This document shows, in pieces, positions 11,140 to 22,487 of a stretch of DNA of 64,000 bases. A program made the translations under genes and the position numbers. A model generated the notes under the pieces. That model did no database searches and was not told the DNA's origin. It worked only from the letters and a program-made list of their open reading frames with translations. Origin of the DNA: Orobanche coerulescens (taxonomy: Eukaryota > Streptophyta > Magnoliopsida > Lamiales > Orobanchaceae); NCBI GenBank assembly GCA_033398695.1, contig CM065814.1:17914358-17978357 (forward strand), written 5' to 3'. Numbering within the stretch: position 1 is the stretch's first letter; the number at the start of each line of letters is the position of its first letter.

Positions 11140-11937
11140 CTTAGGACAATCACTCTTGAAATACGCCTTCAGTCCGCACTTATAGCATTTGCCCTTCGGA
11201 TTTTTGTTTGCCTCGGACTGAGGAGCCCTGCCCTTAGCTTTGAAGGTTGCCATTTACTTCTGGCCAACCTGATTTTTCTTTTTTCCCCATTTGGGTTTTG
11301 AAGAACTAGCACCGGTTGCCACAAGAATTTGATGATAACCTTGTTTGAAGAGAACTTCGGCAGATTGGAGCTCTGTCAGAAGTTCCGCCAAAGTGTAAGT
11401 CCTACGATTCATATTGTAGTTGAGGCGGAACTGCTCAAAGCTTCTTGGCAAGCTGCCAAAGATAATATCGACCTGCGACTCGGCATCGACAGTGGCCCCC
11501 AGTATGCTCAATTCGTTCAAATGAGACATCATTTTCACAACATGATCCCTCTCTGGAGTCCCTTCAGACATTTGGGTTGTCATCAACACCCTCATTGCAT
11601 TTTGCCTAGCCGCTCGGTTCTGATGACCAAACATCTCGGTGAGATTTTTCATCATTTCCGCGGATGTGGCCATCGTCTGATGCTGATGCTGCAATATATT
11701 TTTCAGTGAAGCCAAAATGTAACAGTGAGTCATCTCATCAGACTTTTTCCATTTTCGGAATTCAGCCAACTCTTCAGGAGTGGCATCCGGTTCTGGTTCC
11801 AGAGGGCTTTCCTCAGTTAAAACAAATTTATGCCCCTCGACAGTGAGGACAATGTCAAGATTTCTTTTCAAGTCGGCAAAGTTAGTGCCATCAAGTTTAT
11901 TTTCTATGAGAATAATAGCTAGTGGATTGAAAGACAT
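11140..11937 (-). pseudogene. Copia B gag with damaged zinc knuckle
   Basis: Capsid/nucleocapsid protein of copia B. The minus frame 11254-11937 gives 227 residues with a UBN2/gag-type core (SDEMTHCYILASLKNILQ, VVKMMSHLNELSILGATV, FGSLPRSFEQFRLNYNMN). The start ATG at 11937 matches the start used by the sister copy A at 32955. A stop after the lysine-rich GKKKNQVGQK ends the frame, but the same reading continues to a knuckle KCYKCGLKAYFKSDC near 11150-11195, in which the usual His is Tyr. RNA binding would be impaired. The protease segment beyond (to about 10890) is heavily broken. Confidence 0.85.
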
Positions 11938-13345
11938 CTGAGAATAAAATTAAAACACCATTCATCACATAATTCAACGCAAAATATATTGAAAAACCTT
12001 AAAACACAATATATATGCAGTCAACCAACACCTCAAAAAAAAACGCACATGCAAGCCACGTTAGTGTGGACGTTTACATATACAATTTTCAAGTAGATTT
12101 TAATGTCTTTAATTTTACTATCTAGTCAAGATGCGTTTTGACAAGTAAAATTAATAGTTGGTTCCTCTTGGCCACGTATTAAATTAACATAGACTCCAAT
12201 GTGGAGCTTATTAATTAATACACCTAAGTGAACACCATAATTTAACAAACCTTAGAGTATTATTTAATGATAATAGTCCTACAGATGGAGAGGTCCTATC
12301 ATAAAAATAATATTCACCTTTTTGCTATCTAATTAAAGTTTAAAACTAGTGAGCTAATAATCAGCACATCCGATGTGGGGGAAGACTCTAATGTCAATGC
12401 GCGTGCTAATTATTTCACAATTTAAACTAATTATGGAGGCCAATTTGATTTTGAAAAATCAATTATTAAAATCACTTAGTTATTTTGAAAAATTAAGGTT
12501 TTTAATTTTCTCGTCCTAACATGCAAGAAACATATCACGCATACATCCATACATGCCATTCATCAAAACAGTAAAAACCAATAAAAAAATTGGATAATTA
12601 AATCCAATTATCATGGCTTTTATTCCTCGTTTTGAATAATGAGAAAATCCTCGGCTCTTTTGCTCCCACTGCTTCAAGCATCTCATCACCTCTTCCCAGT
12701 TGAGGCACAAAAATTGCCAAATTTAAAAACTTTTTTCCATGTAAAATTAATTGCACAAGAAATTTCCAAATTAAAATTATTGTTCTCCAACGGACGCAAC
12801 GAACGGCAGATAAACGAATAGGACCATACACCGAACGAACCTGGCCGGACAAAAAAGCCGACCCGCTGCCCGACCCGACCCGCGACCCGACACCCTGCTG
12901 CTGGCCGAGCACGACATGCCAGATTCGGCCGAGACAGCAAGCTGTCCGCGCACCGATTGGCAGTAGGCTCGTCTCGGTCGGTTCGTCCGATCAGGACTCC
13001 TTTTCGCGCTGGACTTCTTTTCCTTCTGTACTTTGTGTATTTCAATTCGATTACAAATTTTACACCAAATAAAATACATCGAATTTACAACAAAAAATAC
13101 AAGGAAAAATAAATCCTATTCTACCCGTGGATTTTCTCACGGGAAAAACTTTATACATGCCTCAAAACGGGCCAAATTACCAAAACGCGAATAAAAAAAT
13201 AAAATCACATAGCCAAGATAATTGGACCATATTCACCTACAAGATAATTTCTAGCAAAAATATTCCAAACATCATACCATATGAATATTTAAATTGCTAG
13301 CAAATTAATCACAAATTAATTAAATTGAACAGAACTTAAAGACCG
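11938..13345 (-). other. Copia B 5' leader (about 1.4 kb), no gene
   Basis: Untranslated stretch between the primer site and gag. It is AT-rich except for a GC-rich island (about 12790-13000, GACCCGACC-type) and is reproduced almost base for base in copia A (32956-34361). Short open frames over the island are shared only because the leaders are copies. Confidence 0.75.
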
Positions 13346-13357
13346 TCTCCGATACCA
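13346..13357 (-). promoter_or_regulatory. Copia B primer-binding site
   Basis: On minus, TGGTATCGGAGA begins two bases after the LTR end CCAACA. It resembles the initiator-Met primer site TGGTATCAGAG with a changed base. Confidence 0.75.
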
Positions 13358-14318
13358 ATTGTTGGAGTATAAAACGCAGCGGAAGCGAGATGGAATAAAA
13401 GGTTTTATAAACTAACCAACATAAATAGCGGATCTATTTAGGCTTGTCAATTAATTAATTAAGCAGATTAATTAACAATTTAAATATACATATTTACGCA
13501 GTAGAAATTGGTAATTCATACCTTTGAAGCGAAGTGGTGGAAAATTCCTTCTGGGTCGATCGAACTCCCCTTCGTACTCCTCCTTCATCTTCTTGTATTT
13601 CTACCTCAAGATCATCTAGAGTATATCCCGCCTAAGATCCGGATATCGTGTGAGCAATAATCTACCGGATCAAACTTGGACTTGCAGTATGGGATAGGCC
13701 GAAAATTCTTCAAGAAATACCTCACAAATTTTTCTCTCTATTTTTCTTGAATATTTATGTATTTAGAAAAATATTGTGTTAGCTAAATTGTGGAATCCAA
13801 GACACAAGTCAAGATCCATAATTAAACACAAAATAAGAGGAAAAAATCGAAAATTTCTTGTTACAAGAAGTAGTAAAATCGGCCACCATGTATGCTCCTT
13901 TTATAAGTGTTTTGGGCTACTCTAGGGACCTTAAGGAGGATAAGGTAAGGACTCCCAATAGAGATCATCTTTCCAATATTAGGACTCTTCCTAGTATGAA
14001 GACTCTATTAATATCAACTTAGTCTAGTAAAAGGTTGATATTGCACTTCCTACCAAAATCCCAAATTACGAAATTGAGCTCCTTTTTGAATTAATTATTT
14101 CCCGTGTTGAAGATATTTCATGTCCATTAATTAATTTAAGCTACTGACAGCTTTTAATTAATTAATGTGTTATACATGAGTATACCACTCGACTTTTATT
14201 ATTATATCGGAAAATTAATTCCACCTGCAGGGTTTAGTATAATAATCCTTTCGAGTGCCTCAAGGGACATGATCAACCCGACTGGTCGGGACATGATTTC
14301 TAGCTATAATATTAATTA

Positions 14319-14470
14319 TGTTATAAACTTGAGAGAAAAAGAGAGAGATTGAAATAGAAGAAGAATAATGTGTGTATTCTTATGAGGGCCAAAGGCCTTT
14401 ATTTATAAGTACACATCTAGGGTTTCAGGGGTATAAAGGTCATTCATTAGTAAATACATTAATTACAACA
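14319..14470 (-). repeat. Element L 3' LTR (152 bp)
   Basis: Direct repeat of 19443-19594. It reads TGTTGTAATT to TTATAACA on minus, with one G/A and one G/T difference from its partner. Confidence 0.95.
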
Positions 14471-14590
14471 CTCCCCCTTGAATGACCTTTAATACATGCT
14501 GCCTCATTAAAACCTTGCCGGGAAAACCCAGTGGGAAAAAACCCGATCGAAGGAAAAAGAGTACAGCTACTCCCCCTGAAATCGATTACA
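14471..14590 (-). promoter_or_regulatory. Element L polypurine tracts
   Basis: On minus, CAAGGGGGAG (14471-14480) abuts the 3' LTR. A second purine run, TTCAGGGGGAGTAG (14569-14582), lies about 100 bp upstream. Confidence 0.75.
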
Positions 14591-14939
14591 TAAGATCTTT
14601 GAGTTAACGCATTCCGATCTTGTGTACTAGTCTTCTGAATGTTGATGTCGGCAACGTCTTTGTGAATAAGTTCGCCAATTAATCACTTAAGTGAATATTT
14701 GATGTATCTACCTTTGAGATACAAGTGATATCGTCTTCATACAATACTTCCTCTTGAATATTATGATGTTCATGCCTCATCAAAACTCCTTCGGAAAAAC
14801 CCATTTGGTCTTCAGTACCTTTTGACCTTCAGGGTCGACATAATCTTCAAGCTAATTTAAAAGTTATCACTTCTCCCCCTCAAGATAACAATCTTGCACT
14901 CCAATACCATGAATATAATTTTCAGACATGGAGAGATTT

Positions 14940-15490
14940 AGTGAATAAATCTGCTAGATTATCATTATTGCTCTTCTGAAGCTCGTGTGGAAATAAGTTT
15001 CATCTTACTTGCCCAAACATTATATGCAACACATAAATGGAAAATATTTATCATCATAATAAATAGGCAGTATGAAATCATAATCCCTAATAGCCACCAA
15101 TATCGAATCTCGATCTCTTTCATGTAATAAACCAATATGGTTAACACCATTCCACATTCTCCTTCTTGGAGAAATATTAAATTTTGCTAGCATGTTAACT
15201 TCAATTTGTATATCAGGGCTGATGATGTAATGCTTCAATAGCATACAAGTACGGAACTTCTGGTCCTCTTATATCTTTGTTATTTTCTTGAGATCTATAT
15301 GAGTCGGTATCCACTTCAAGTGGTAAGACAACCTTTAGGTAGCTAAATGGATAAAAACTTTCCATCATATATGCTCGATCTACAAGTCGAGACAATACTA
15401 ATACTTAGTTTTATCTAAGTTTTTCATTTTGAACTTGTATTTAGACACGAGTTCAAATAATTCACATATATCCTCTTCAGGAGGAATTCA
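14940..15490 (-). pseudogene. Element L relic of copia RT/RNase H
   Basis: Decayed minus-strand remnants keep the copia order: FELVSKYKFKMKNLDKTKY (about 15405-15460) matches the RT thumb region, and QENNKDIRGPEVPYLYAIEA followed by NMLAKFNISPRRRMWNGVNH (about 15150-15290) matches the RT-RNase H connection. Frames are broken by many stops, and no catalytic aspartates can be placed. It shows the interior descends from an ordinary copia pol on the minus strand. Confidence 0.7.
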
Positions 15491-18400
15491 CTTAGTCGGT
15501 TGATCCACCAGACTATTTCAAAATGTATAAATATTTATAACTCAAAATAGTACATGTTGCGAATTTCACGTTCCTATTACTTTAGGAACCTCAAGTCCGT
15601 CAGGGACTTTCATATAGATATTCGCGTCCAATGACCCATAGAAAAATGTGGTGATGACATCACTAATTGAATATCTATATTCATAATAATTGTCATATGT
15701 ATATTAAATGACGAAATTTAGTGCCAACGGGAGAATATGTTTTGGGTATGCGCTTAAACCCTTGATATACTAATATCGCTTATCTTTCACCACTTTATTT
15801 TATTTTGCGAGTTAAGCTTTGTCTCAATTGCTTATATTTTATTTAGTGCTTCAGGCACTCCACTAGCAATTGTTGAGACACAAAGTGTTGTCGACAACTA
15901 TCATTCTTATAAACAATTCTCCCATATTCACAAAGTGAATGACAACTTCAACAAAATCAAATATTCAACATTTCCCATAACATTTGATTTGGTCGTCCCA
16001 TAATCCAATACTGTAATTATTTAGTGCACGTGCAAATTAAGGTATTGAGATTCTCATCTTCGGGACGATCCTCTTCAGGAGGTTTTTGAAGTGATGTTAT
16101 AGTTTAATTAATTTGTATTCCGCGGATTTTATCTTTAATACCAATAAAGAATACGTCTCTCACGCTTCTGGCGTCGGGGAGTATCAACAAATATATTTTG
16201 TTCACATTTGACTTTAATTCTTTATGGGACATATACAACTGGTATATGAGATTTCATCACTCCTTTGGCAATCAATAACTTGTTGAACTTCGAGTTCATA
16301 GTGCGTAAATTTAAATATCCAACTCAACGAGAATTTTCCGACTTTCTCTTATTTATATTTTATATCTCTCCCTAATGTCGGAGATAGTTGGAATTGGATT
16401 ATAAAATCAATCCTCTTCAGGAGGTGCACTAATAACAGAGGGCGTGACCCAAATATTGTGCATTTGATATGGATACTTGAATTTGAAATTCATCGCAACA
16501 TGATCATTGGATAAAATATTATATCGCTTATAATTAATTTGATACTCATTGAATAAAGCTCCTTTTAGACCGACAATAAGAATATTGCCATATGAAATTA
16601 TACCAATCCTTCGGGGATTGTCTTTCCATTCCTCTAGTAGAAATTGAACAAATCAATATGACATAAAGTTATGTATTTTTCATTTGAAATAAATACATGC
16701 AACTTCAAATGTAAGTTGCTCACCACGAGCATGTGTTTTTCTTCAAGAATATTAATTGTGCTAACTCAGGAGCAACAATTTAAATCAAAGATAATCATAT
16801 ATTACCGAAAATATGAAGTACTCATCAAGAGTATGTGATATTTTTCAAAAGTATCAATTATGCTACCTTGGGAGCAACAATTTATGAGCATATAGCACCC
16901 AAAATATAAATTACTCTAAAGAGTATGTAAATATTAATTAAAAGTATTAATTGTGCTACGCCATGAGCAACAATTTATATCAATGTGGTGATAATAGAAG
17001 CAATTCAATAACACAAGGCCATATAGAAAATATTCAAAATAATGCCTTTTTTTGTTTAATATTCTTCAGGAATATTAACTTTAATTGATGTGTTTATCAT
17101 AAATACTATCATAAAAATATGACTATATATCATTGTGTTTTAGCAAGAACATCAACAATTTCTTTTTAATAATCTTCTGGATTATTAAAATTACAAATTT
17201 ATGTTTCTTCGAGAAACCATGAAAATATATTAATGTAATGTATTAAAAGAATCATTACAAATAATTTTATATCAATGATACAAGTATTATCATCAATATA
17301 ATATGTAATAACTATCGTTATTACTCTTCTTCCGTAAGAAAGCGCAATAATTATTATGCATTAATCCAACATCTATAAGATGTTGATGAAAATTGGTCAA
17401 CTCAAAATAATACAATTTTAAGTGTATAAATATACTTCATGATATTTACTAGTAATTTGTGATATTTATCATACAATATGTGTGAATTTGTATTAATATA
17501 TCTTCAGGATATATTATAAATAAACATATAGTTAGATAATATATAAAAATAATATAAATAGACTTTAACACCAAACACGTAAATTTAAACATGTAAATAT
17601 TGAAAGTATTGGGATTAATAGACTTCTGGTCTAATAAGTGGTGAATATTATTTACATTGATATTTTTTCTAATACCAATTTCTTTTCTTCAAAAATTGTA
17701 TATGTCATTTGTCTCACTTGTTATCGCGGAATCATACATATTTCAAGCGATAGTTTAGAAATCCATATATTTATCGATACTTAGAAGATAATAGTGCAAA
17801 ATCTTCGACCATATAGGAAGAAATTTAGTGGTTCTTCATGAACTGTCAATAAATTTAGCACTACCTTTTTTTTCATACGAAAAGTATCATTCTAAATATA
17901 TCATGCATATTTGCACTTTGATGAGACAATAAATCATGACCACTATTTAATCCCAAGAACTTGGCATTCTATTCACAAAAAGAAGAAACAAGATAAGCCA
18001 AGAATTTGAATGATACAAATATCTTCAGGATATTTGACCCTTTTATCACTAATTATATAGCAACGATCAATTCAAATCATACTCCAGGTATGACATCATA
18101 TTTTATATTGATAAAAGCTCACAATATATCATAAGAGATAATAAAATATTAAACTACACAATATATAAGATTATATATTGACATATAATCTTAAGATTAT
18201 CATTTTCGTGTCCTTATCATTAACCGTTGATATATCAACTCCACGAGATAAAATTTATAAATAATTATCCCCTACAAGGATAAACTCTAAATTTTATCTA
18301 CTTCAGGAGATAAAATTTGAGCCATGTAATATTGAAGTTTTTAATTTAATATTGTTCACTTCCGGGAACAACTTGATAGGAATATTCGACCACTTACTAA

Positions 18401-19012
18401 TTTTGCTATCATTGGAGCACAGTCGGATTATGATTGTGGAGTATATCATATCTTGTACAATCTCGATAGATGATATTCTCAAATCATATTAATATTTTTT
18501 TTATTTGGGATATAAATTGTATTCTCCTTCAGGGATAATATCATGCTACATCAAGAGCATCATGATTTAATTATGCTAACAAATCAATATTCTCCAGGAA
18601 TATTGTATCATCGCATAATCATGTATAAATAAAAATTATTCATTTAGAATAGTAATATTCTTCAAGAATATTATAATTAATTGTGCTACTTCGGGAACAA
18701 TCATTTTAAGACCCATAATTGAATATACAAAGGGAAAAAAATAGTACGAGAATTAATCAAGGCTCGAAATAACTAAACTAAAATAATTGCTTCTTCAAGA
18801 GCACTTACAATATTCTTCAGGAATATTATTTTGTATTTTTCATTAGGAATTGCACAAATTATTAGATCTCATAGTGTTCTTCATGAACACATCATATTCA
18901 ACTAGAATATGACGAGATAACATTGTCCTTCTTCAAGAACTACAACAAATCTTTTATCTTAATAATCTTCTGGATTATTAAGTATTGTTGAATCGTGTTT
19001 CTTCTAGAAACA
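15313..19012. repeat. Array of about 35 short perfect hairpins, most with a TTC-type 5-base loop
   Basis: Different stems share one loop type. Perfect examples with loop TTCAG: 15845-15859 (AGTGC), 17058-17076 and 18809-18827 (AATATTC), 17494-17516 (TAATATATC), 18016-18036 (CAAATATC). TTCTG: 16162-16174, 17629-17643, 18958-18982 (CTTAATAATC). TTCGA/TTCGG: 16284-16298, 16604-16620, 17203-17217. TTCAT/TTCAA/TTCTA: 18874-18890, 18653-18673, 18996-19012. Longer loops: 18289-18318 (11-bp stem), 18265-18283, 18352-18371. Others at 15313, 15594, 15926, 16230, 16699, 16819, 16912, 17367, 17953, 18078, 18585 and 18893. On the element's sense strand the common loop is CTGAA. Confidence 0.85.
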
Positions 19013-19442
19013 AAGATGAATATGATTTGATAATAAATTTTGAGGTCATCATATATATTATTTATATATGATGCACAAAAAGATATAAAATTTAATAACT
19101 AAATATAATATATTTTTCCTCAAAATCATCATATACAAGAAAGTTTTTGAAGGAGTAAATAGAATTAATACCGTTCACCAATGTAAGAAAAAGACTATTT
19201 TTGCTCGGACTTTTTTTTTCAATACGTTTTAGAAGCCGATCTCCACCGTTGAATTTGTAGATCTGTTTGTCAGGAAGATACTGTAAAAATTTCATACTGA
19301 TCCGACGGTTAACAAAGCGAGAATCGCGATTTTAGCGCGGTCTCGCAGTGCAGAAAAACTGATCGTGTTTTTTTTTTTTTTTTGATTTCGAAAATCGAAG
19401 AGAAAAAAAAAATTCTACTCGTAGAGTATCGTGCTGATAACG

Positions 19443-19594
19443 TGTTATAAACTTGAGAGAAAAAGAGAGAGATTGAAATAGAAGAAGAATAATGTGTGTA
19501 TTCTTATGAGGGCCAAAGACCTTTATTTATAAGTACACATCTAGGGTTTCAGGGGTATAAATGTCATTCATTAGTAAATACATTAATTACAACA
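19443..19594 (-). repeat. Element L 5' LTR (152 bp)
   Basis: Partner of 14319-14470. On minus it is followed after one base by GTTATCAGCACGA (19430-19441), a primer-site-like sequence of copia elements. Confidence 0.9.
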
Positions 19595-20112
19595 AATTAT
19601 TATATAAATAATAATATTGCCCAAAATATCGAGCATATTGAGTAAATCATTGTGGCTCTCACCATGATAAATCAAATTAAATATATAAATTAAATATTAA
19701 TCACTAGAATTAAGAAATAATAATTGTCCGAGATGTACGTTCTTCTTATAGTCAGTATAGAAGAATCCATCTCACCTCGATCCTGTTCAACGTATACCGA
19801 ATACGCTAATATATGCTAATGGTCAAGACCAACCAATCTCAAGCATATATTACAACCTCTCACATAACGGTCTAATGTTATATAGGTTGTGAACTAATTA
19901 TTACTATATAAGGAACCGATAATGTGATATTATGTGTGACTCGACACACCACATTATCTACAATATAAAGTAATTTAGACAATATTTGCATAACCATAAC
20001 GTGAATAAATATACAAAACATGTGATAAATGAATTGAATATTCTCATAGATAAAGACCGGGAAATTAGGTAATATAAGCATAAAGTATGCATTGATGTAT
20101 ACAACCCTAACA

Positions 20113-20185
20113 ATCTCCCACTTATACTCAAAGCATGCTTTTGAAGTATACTATCTAGACTACGTCTATCTATCTCCCACTTATA
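20113..20185 (-). promoter_or_regulatory. Copia A polypurine tract, tandemly duplicated
   Basis: On minus, GTGGGAGAT directly precedes the LTR start TGTTAGGG. The phrase GCTTTGAGTATAAGTGGGAG occurs twice, about 60 bp apart (20116-20140 and 20172-20200), so the tract and its flank are duplicated. Confidence 0.75.
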
Positions 20186-20186
20186 C

Positions 20187-20485
20187 TCAAAGCAATGCTG
20201 CCATACGTCTCAGCCTCATTCCTTCCACATGCCCTTCAAATGACTTTGAGGGCAACCCTTTCGTGAAAGGATCAGCTAGGTTATCTTCAGATGTTATATT
20301 GGAGACAATAATCTTCCCTCTCTTCACAAAATCTCGAATGATATGATATTTGCGCCTGATATGTTTGCTTGCTTTGTGGGCCCATGGTTCCTTCGAATTT
20401 GCAACTGCACCGGTATTATCACAATACAGTGTAATACTCTTAAGCAAATTAGGAATCACACCCAAATCCTTTAGGAAGTACTTGA
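20187..20485 (-). pseudogene. Copia A RNase H C-terminus (separated from the rest by gypsy K)
   Basis: End of copia A pol, on minus, reading KYFLKDLGVIPNLLKSITLY, then CDNTGAVANSKEP, KHIRRKYHIIRDFVKRG and NLADPFTKGLPSK to a stop at 20187. It joins exactly to EAVWLK at 29344-29361 across K and the CTTGA duplication, so K split one continuous frame. The RNase H catalytic Asp of CDNTGA is present. The upstream half has a TGA just before the join. Confidence 0.9.
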
Positions 20486-22453
20486 TGTAACACCCCAAAC
20501 TAGGCGGATATTACAGTGCCGTGGACCCCCGATTGGGACCCACTAGGCGAATGAAAATGAATGAATTACACAGGGTAAATGTAGTACCGAACCACATTAC
20601 AACAATAATTACTCGGATGAGGAGTTTCATACAACACATCCAGGATAATACAGAATACATGTATATTTTATATGGAGATAAAATATATAACACTGAGTGA
20701 AATGAGTATTCAAACGGAATGTCTGCAGCGGAATAAATGAAGGAAACATAAATGACTGAAAAGACTGGGGCCCCCTTCTAGTATCATTGGGACTCCTCGC
20801 CGTCAACGTGCTCTCCCCGTGCTTTCGCCTTGCCATGACCTGAAAATTAATATCCCCCTACGGGGTCAGTTACACAGAACAACAATCCTCAAGAGTTGAA
20901 TATATACAATCCTGTCGAAACATACGCAATCAGACATGCTATATGAATCAACTAACAGTACGTCTCAAAGGAATGGCGCCACACTACGTCCGGGATGGAA
21001 ATGTGTCCGTGCACAAGCCACCAACGAGTATCGATCGAATACACGTGTGGTCTTGTACCTAATCAGTCTCACGAAGCCATCAACTCGTGTGCACAGTCCA
21101 ATGTGAGGCCACCAACCAACACACGACTTAAATGTGCCCGACATGAAAATCCTACACATACCAACCGGCACGCCAATATGACCCGGAATGCCACGATATA
21201 ACAAAAGTGACATCGAAAATGAATAATGACTCACCAAGATGAAATGATGGTGAAATGAATGACAGCTCAATGAAATGATTGGAACCGCCGTTCCTCGTGA
21301 ATGAAGTAATTAAGTGACAGTTACAAGTTTTGAAACGGTTAGTACCTTATGAATAAATTATGATTATGAATGAACAACAACGAAAGGAATGGATATCCTT
21401 TTAACTGAGTAGGAATTAACTTACTCAACACCGGTGACAATTATCCTTCCACGAACAACGTCCCAATTGAGATATCGGTCGCGCGAACAACCTTTGAAGA
21501 TCCAAGTACTTTAATCCGATGAAATCGCGTTAGATCCACAATCCGAGCTTCACAACCGAATGAAAATGATGAAAAATGAATACTCAAGTGATTGATGATG
21601 AAGATTCTCTCCGACAAACCCTCTCTCTCGGACCAAGGTGAAGAAATGGGAAAAAAATGGGTTGATCTCGCTGAAAAAACGCAATTATAGTGCTGACTGC
21701 ACTGTGTGCCGTGGCCCAGCCGAAGTGTGCCGCGGCACAGGGCCAAAATTGCCCCCAGTGATCGGCAGCGTGCCGCGGCCCGGACGAATATGCCGCGGCA
21801 GTGACTCGGCAGTGTGCCGCGGCCCTGTCGGCATGAGCCGCAGCTCACAGTACAGACGGGTCGGCCAAAAAAAATTGCAACACGAGTGTGCCGCGGCCTG
21901 GACGGGTGTGCCGCGGCAGTGACTCGGCAGTGTGCCGCGGCCCTTCCCGCATGAGCCGCGGCCCACGGTACAGGCTGCTCGGCCAAAAATTGGAAAATGT
22001 GTGTGCCGCGGCGCACACTCCTTGTGCCGCGGCCCACACCCCCCTAGGGTCCTAAAATGAAGAAAAATGACCCGGGAAGGGAAAGAAGCAATAGGAATCA
22101 ATATTTGGGAAACAATAACACAAAATGGAAGTGCGAAAACCCCAAAACGGTGGTTCCAAGCAATGATTACAAGGGTTCGTCCAACAAAACACGATTTGAA
22201 CAATGAAGAGATTTGAAATGACATGAATTCCAACGTCAACATCGACTAATGAATCAATTACAACAATCAAGATAATACTCTTGTCTCGATTCCCGAATAA
22301 GGTAGATACACTGAACAATATCGATACACAACTCGAAGTTATTCCGAACGGTGAACACGGATGAATGATTATTAACTAGTGAAAAATTACATAGTGACAA
22401 TTACCGAATGAAATTACTGAATGATAAAGACTGAATTACAACTGGGTATTACA
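20486..22453 (-). repeat. Gypsy K 3' LTR
   Basis: Near-identical to 27376-29343, same length. It contains a CCGCGG palindrome array (21710-22040) upstream of the presumed promoter (ACTATAATTGC on minus, near 21680). Confidence 0.95.
21710..22040 (-). repeat. Palindrome array, core GTGCCGCGGC, in K 3' LTR
   Basis: About a dozen cores, including the perfect 12-base palindrome GTGCCGCGGCAC at 21727-21738, in a super-repeat of about 130 bp that carries four cores each (compare the phrase GTGACTCGGCAGTGTGCCGC, seen twice). It overlaps long open frames that are not genes. Confidence 0.85.
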
Positions 22454-22466
22454 TACACCCCCCCTT
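22454..22466 (-). promoter_or_regulatory. Gypsy K polypurine tract
   Basis: AAGGGGGGGTGTA on minus, directly before the 3' LTR start TGTAATACCC. Confidence 0.85.
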
Positions 22467-22487
22467 AAAAGAGTTTCGTCCCCGAAA

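Larger units (their letters stand above)
14319..19594 (-). mobile_element. Element L: short-LTR copia derivative with non-coding interior, TSD AATTA
   Basis: Complete by structure: 152-bp LTRs at 14319-14470 and 19443-19594 differ at two bases, and AATTA flanks both ends (14314-14318, 19595-19599). The host LTR without the insert is seen at 35320-35345. On minus, the 5' LTR is at the right and is followed by a primer-site-like GTTATCAGCACGA; the 3' LTR is preceded by CAAGGGGGAG. The interior is the length of a copia gag-pol but is not open. Relics survive only at the RT/RNase H end (about 15000-15480). The young LTRs with a dead interior point to mobilisation in trans. Confidence 0.9.
13360..20112 (-). 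mobile_element. Copia LTR shared by A (as 3' LTR) and B (as 5' LTR), split by element L
   Basis: On minus the LTR starts TGTTAGGG at 20112 and ends CTCCAACA at 13360. Without L it is 959 plus 513 bp (1472 bp), matching the 1480-bp LTR of A at 34376-35855. One side (20113 up) is A's polypurine tract and pol end; the other (13357 down) is B's primer site, leader and gag. No second LTR lies between A and B, so one LTR serves both. Confidence 0.85.

Noticed and set aside
12598..13079. Arg/Gly/Ser-rich frames in the copia leader, also at 33616-34210
   Set aside because: GC-rich island of the leader; frames not conserved between the two copies beyond nucleotide identity.
15700..19000. Possibility that the hairpins are a satellite of one repeated unit
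   Set aside because: Stems differ in sequence and spacing is irregular; only the loop and the symmetry recur.
21441..22242. Frames of 198 and 185 residues, also found at 28331-29132
   Set aside because: Present twice only because they lie in the two LTRs of K; the PRHT-like residues are translations of the CCGCGG array.
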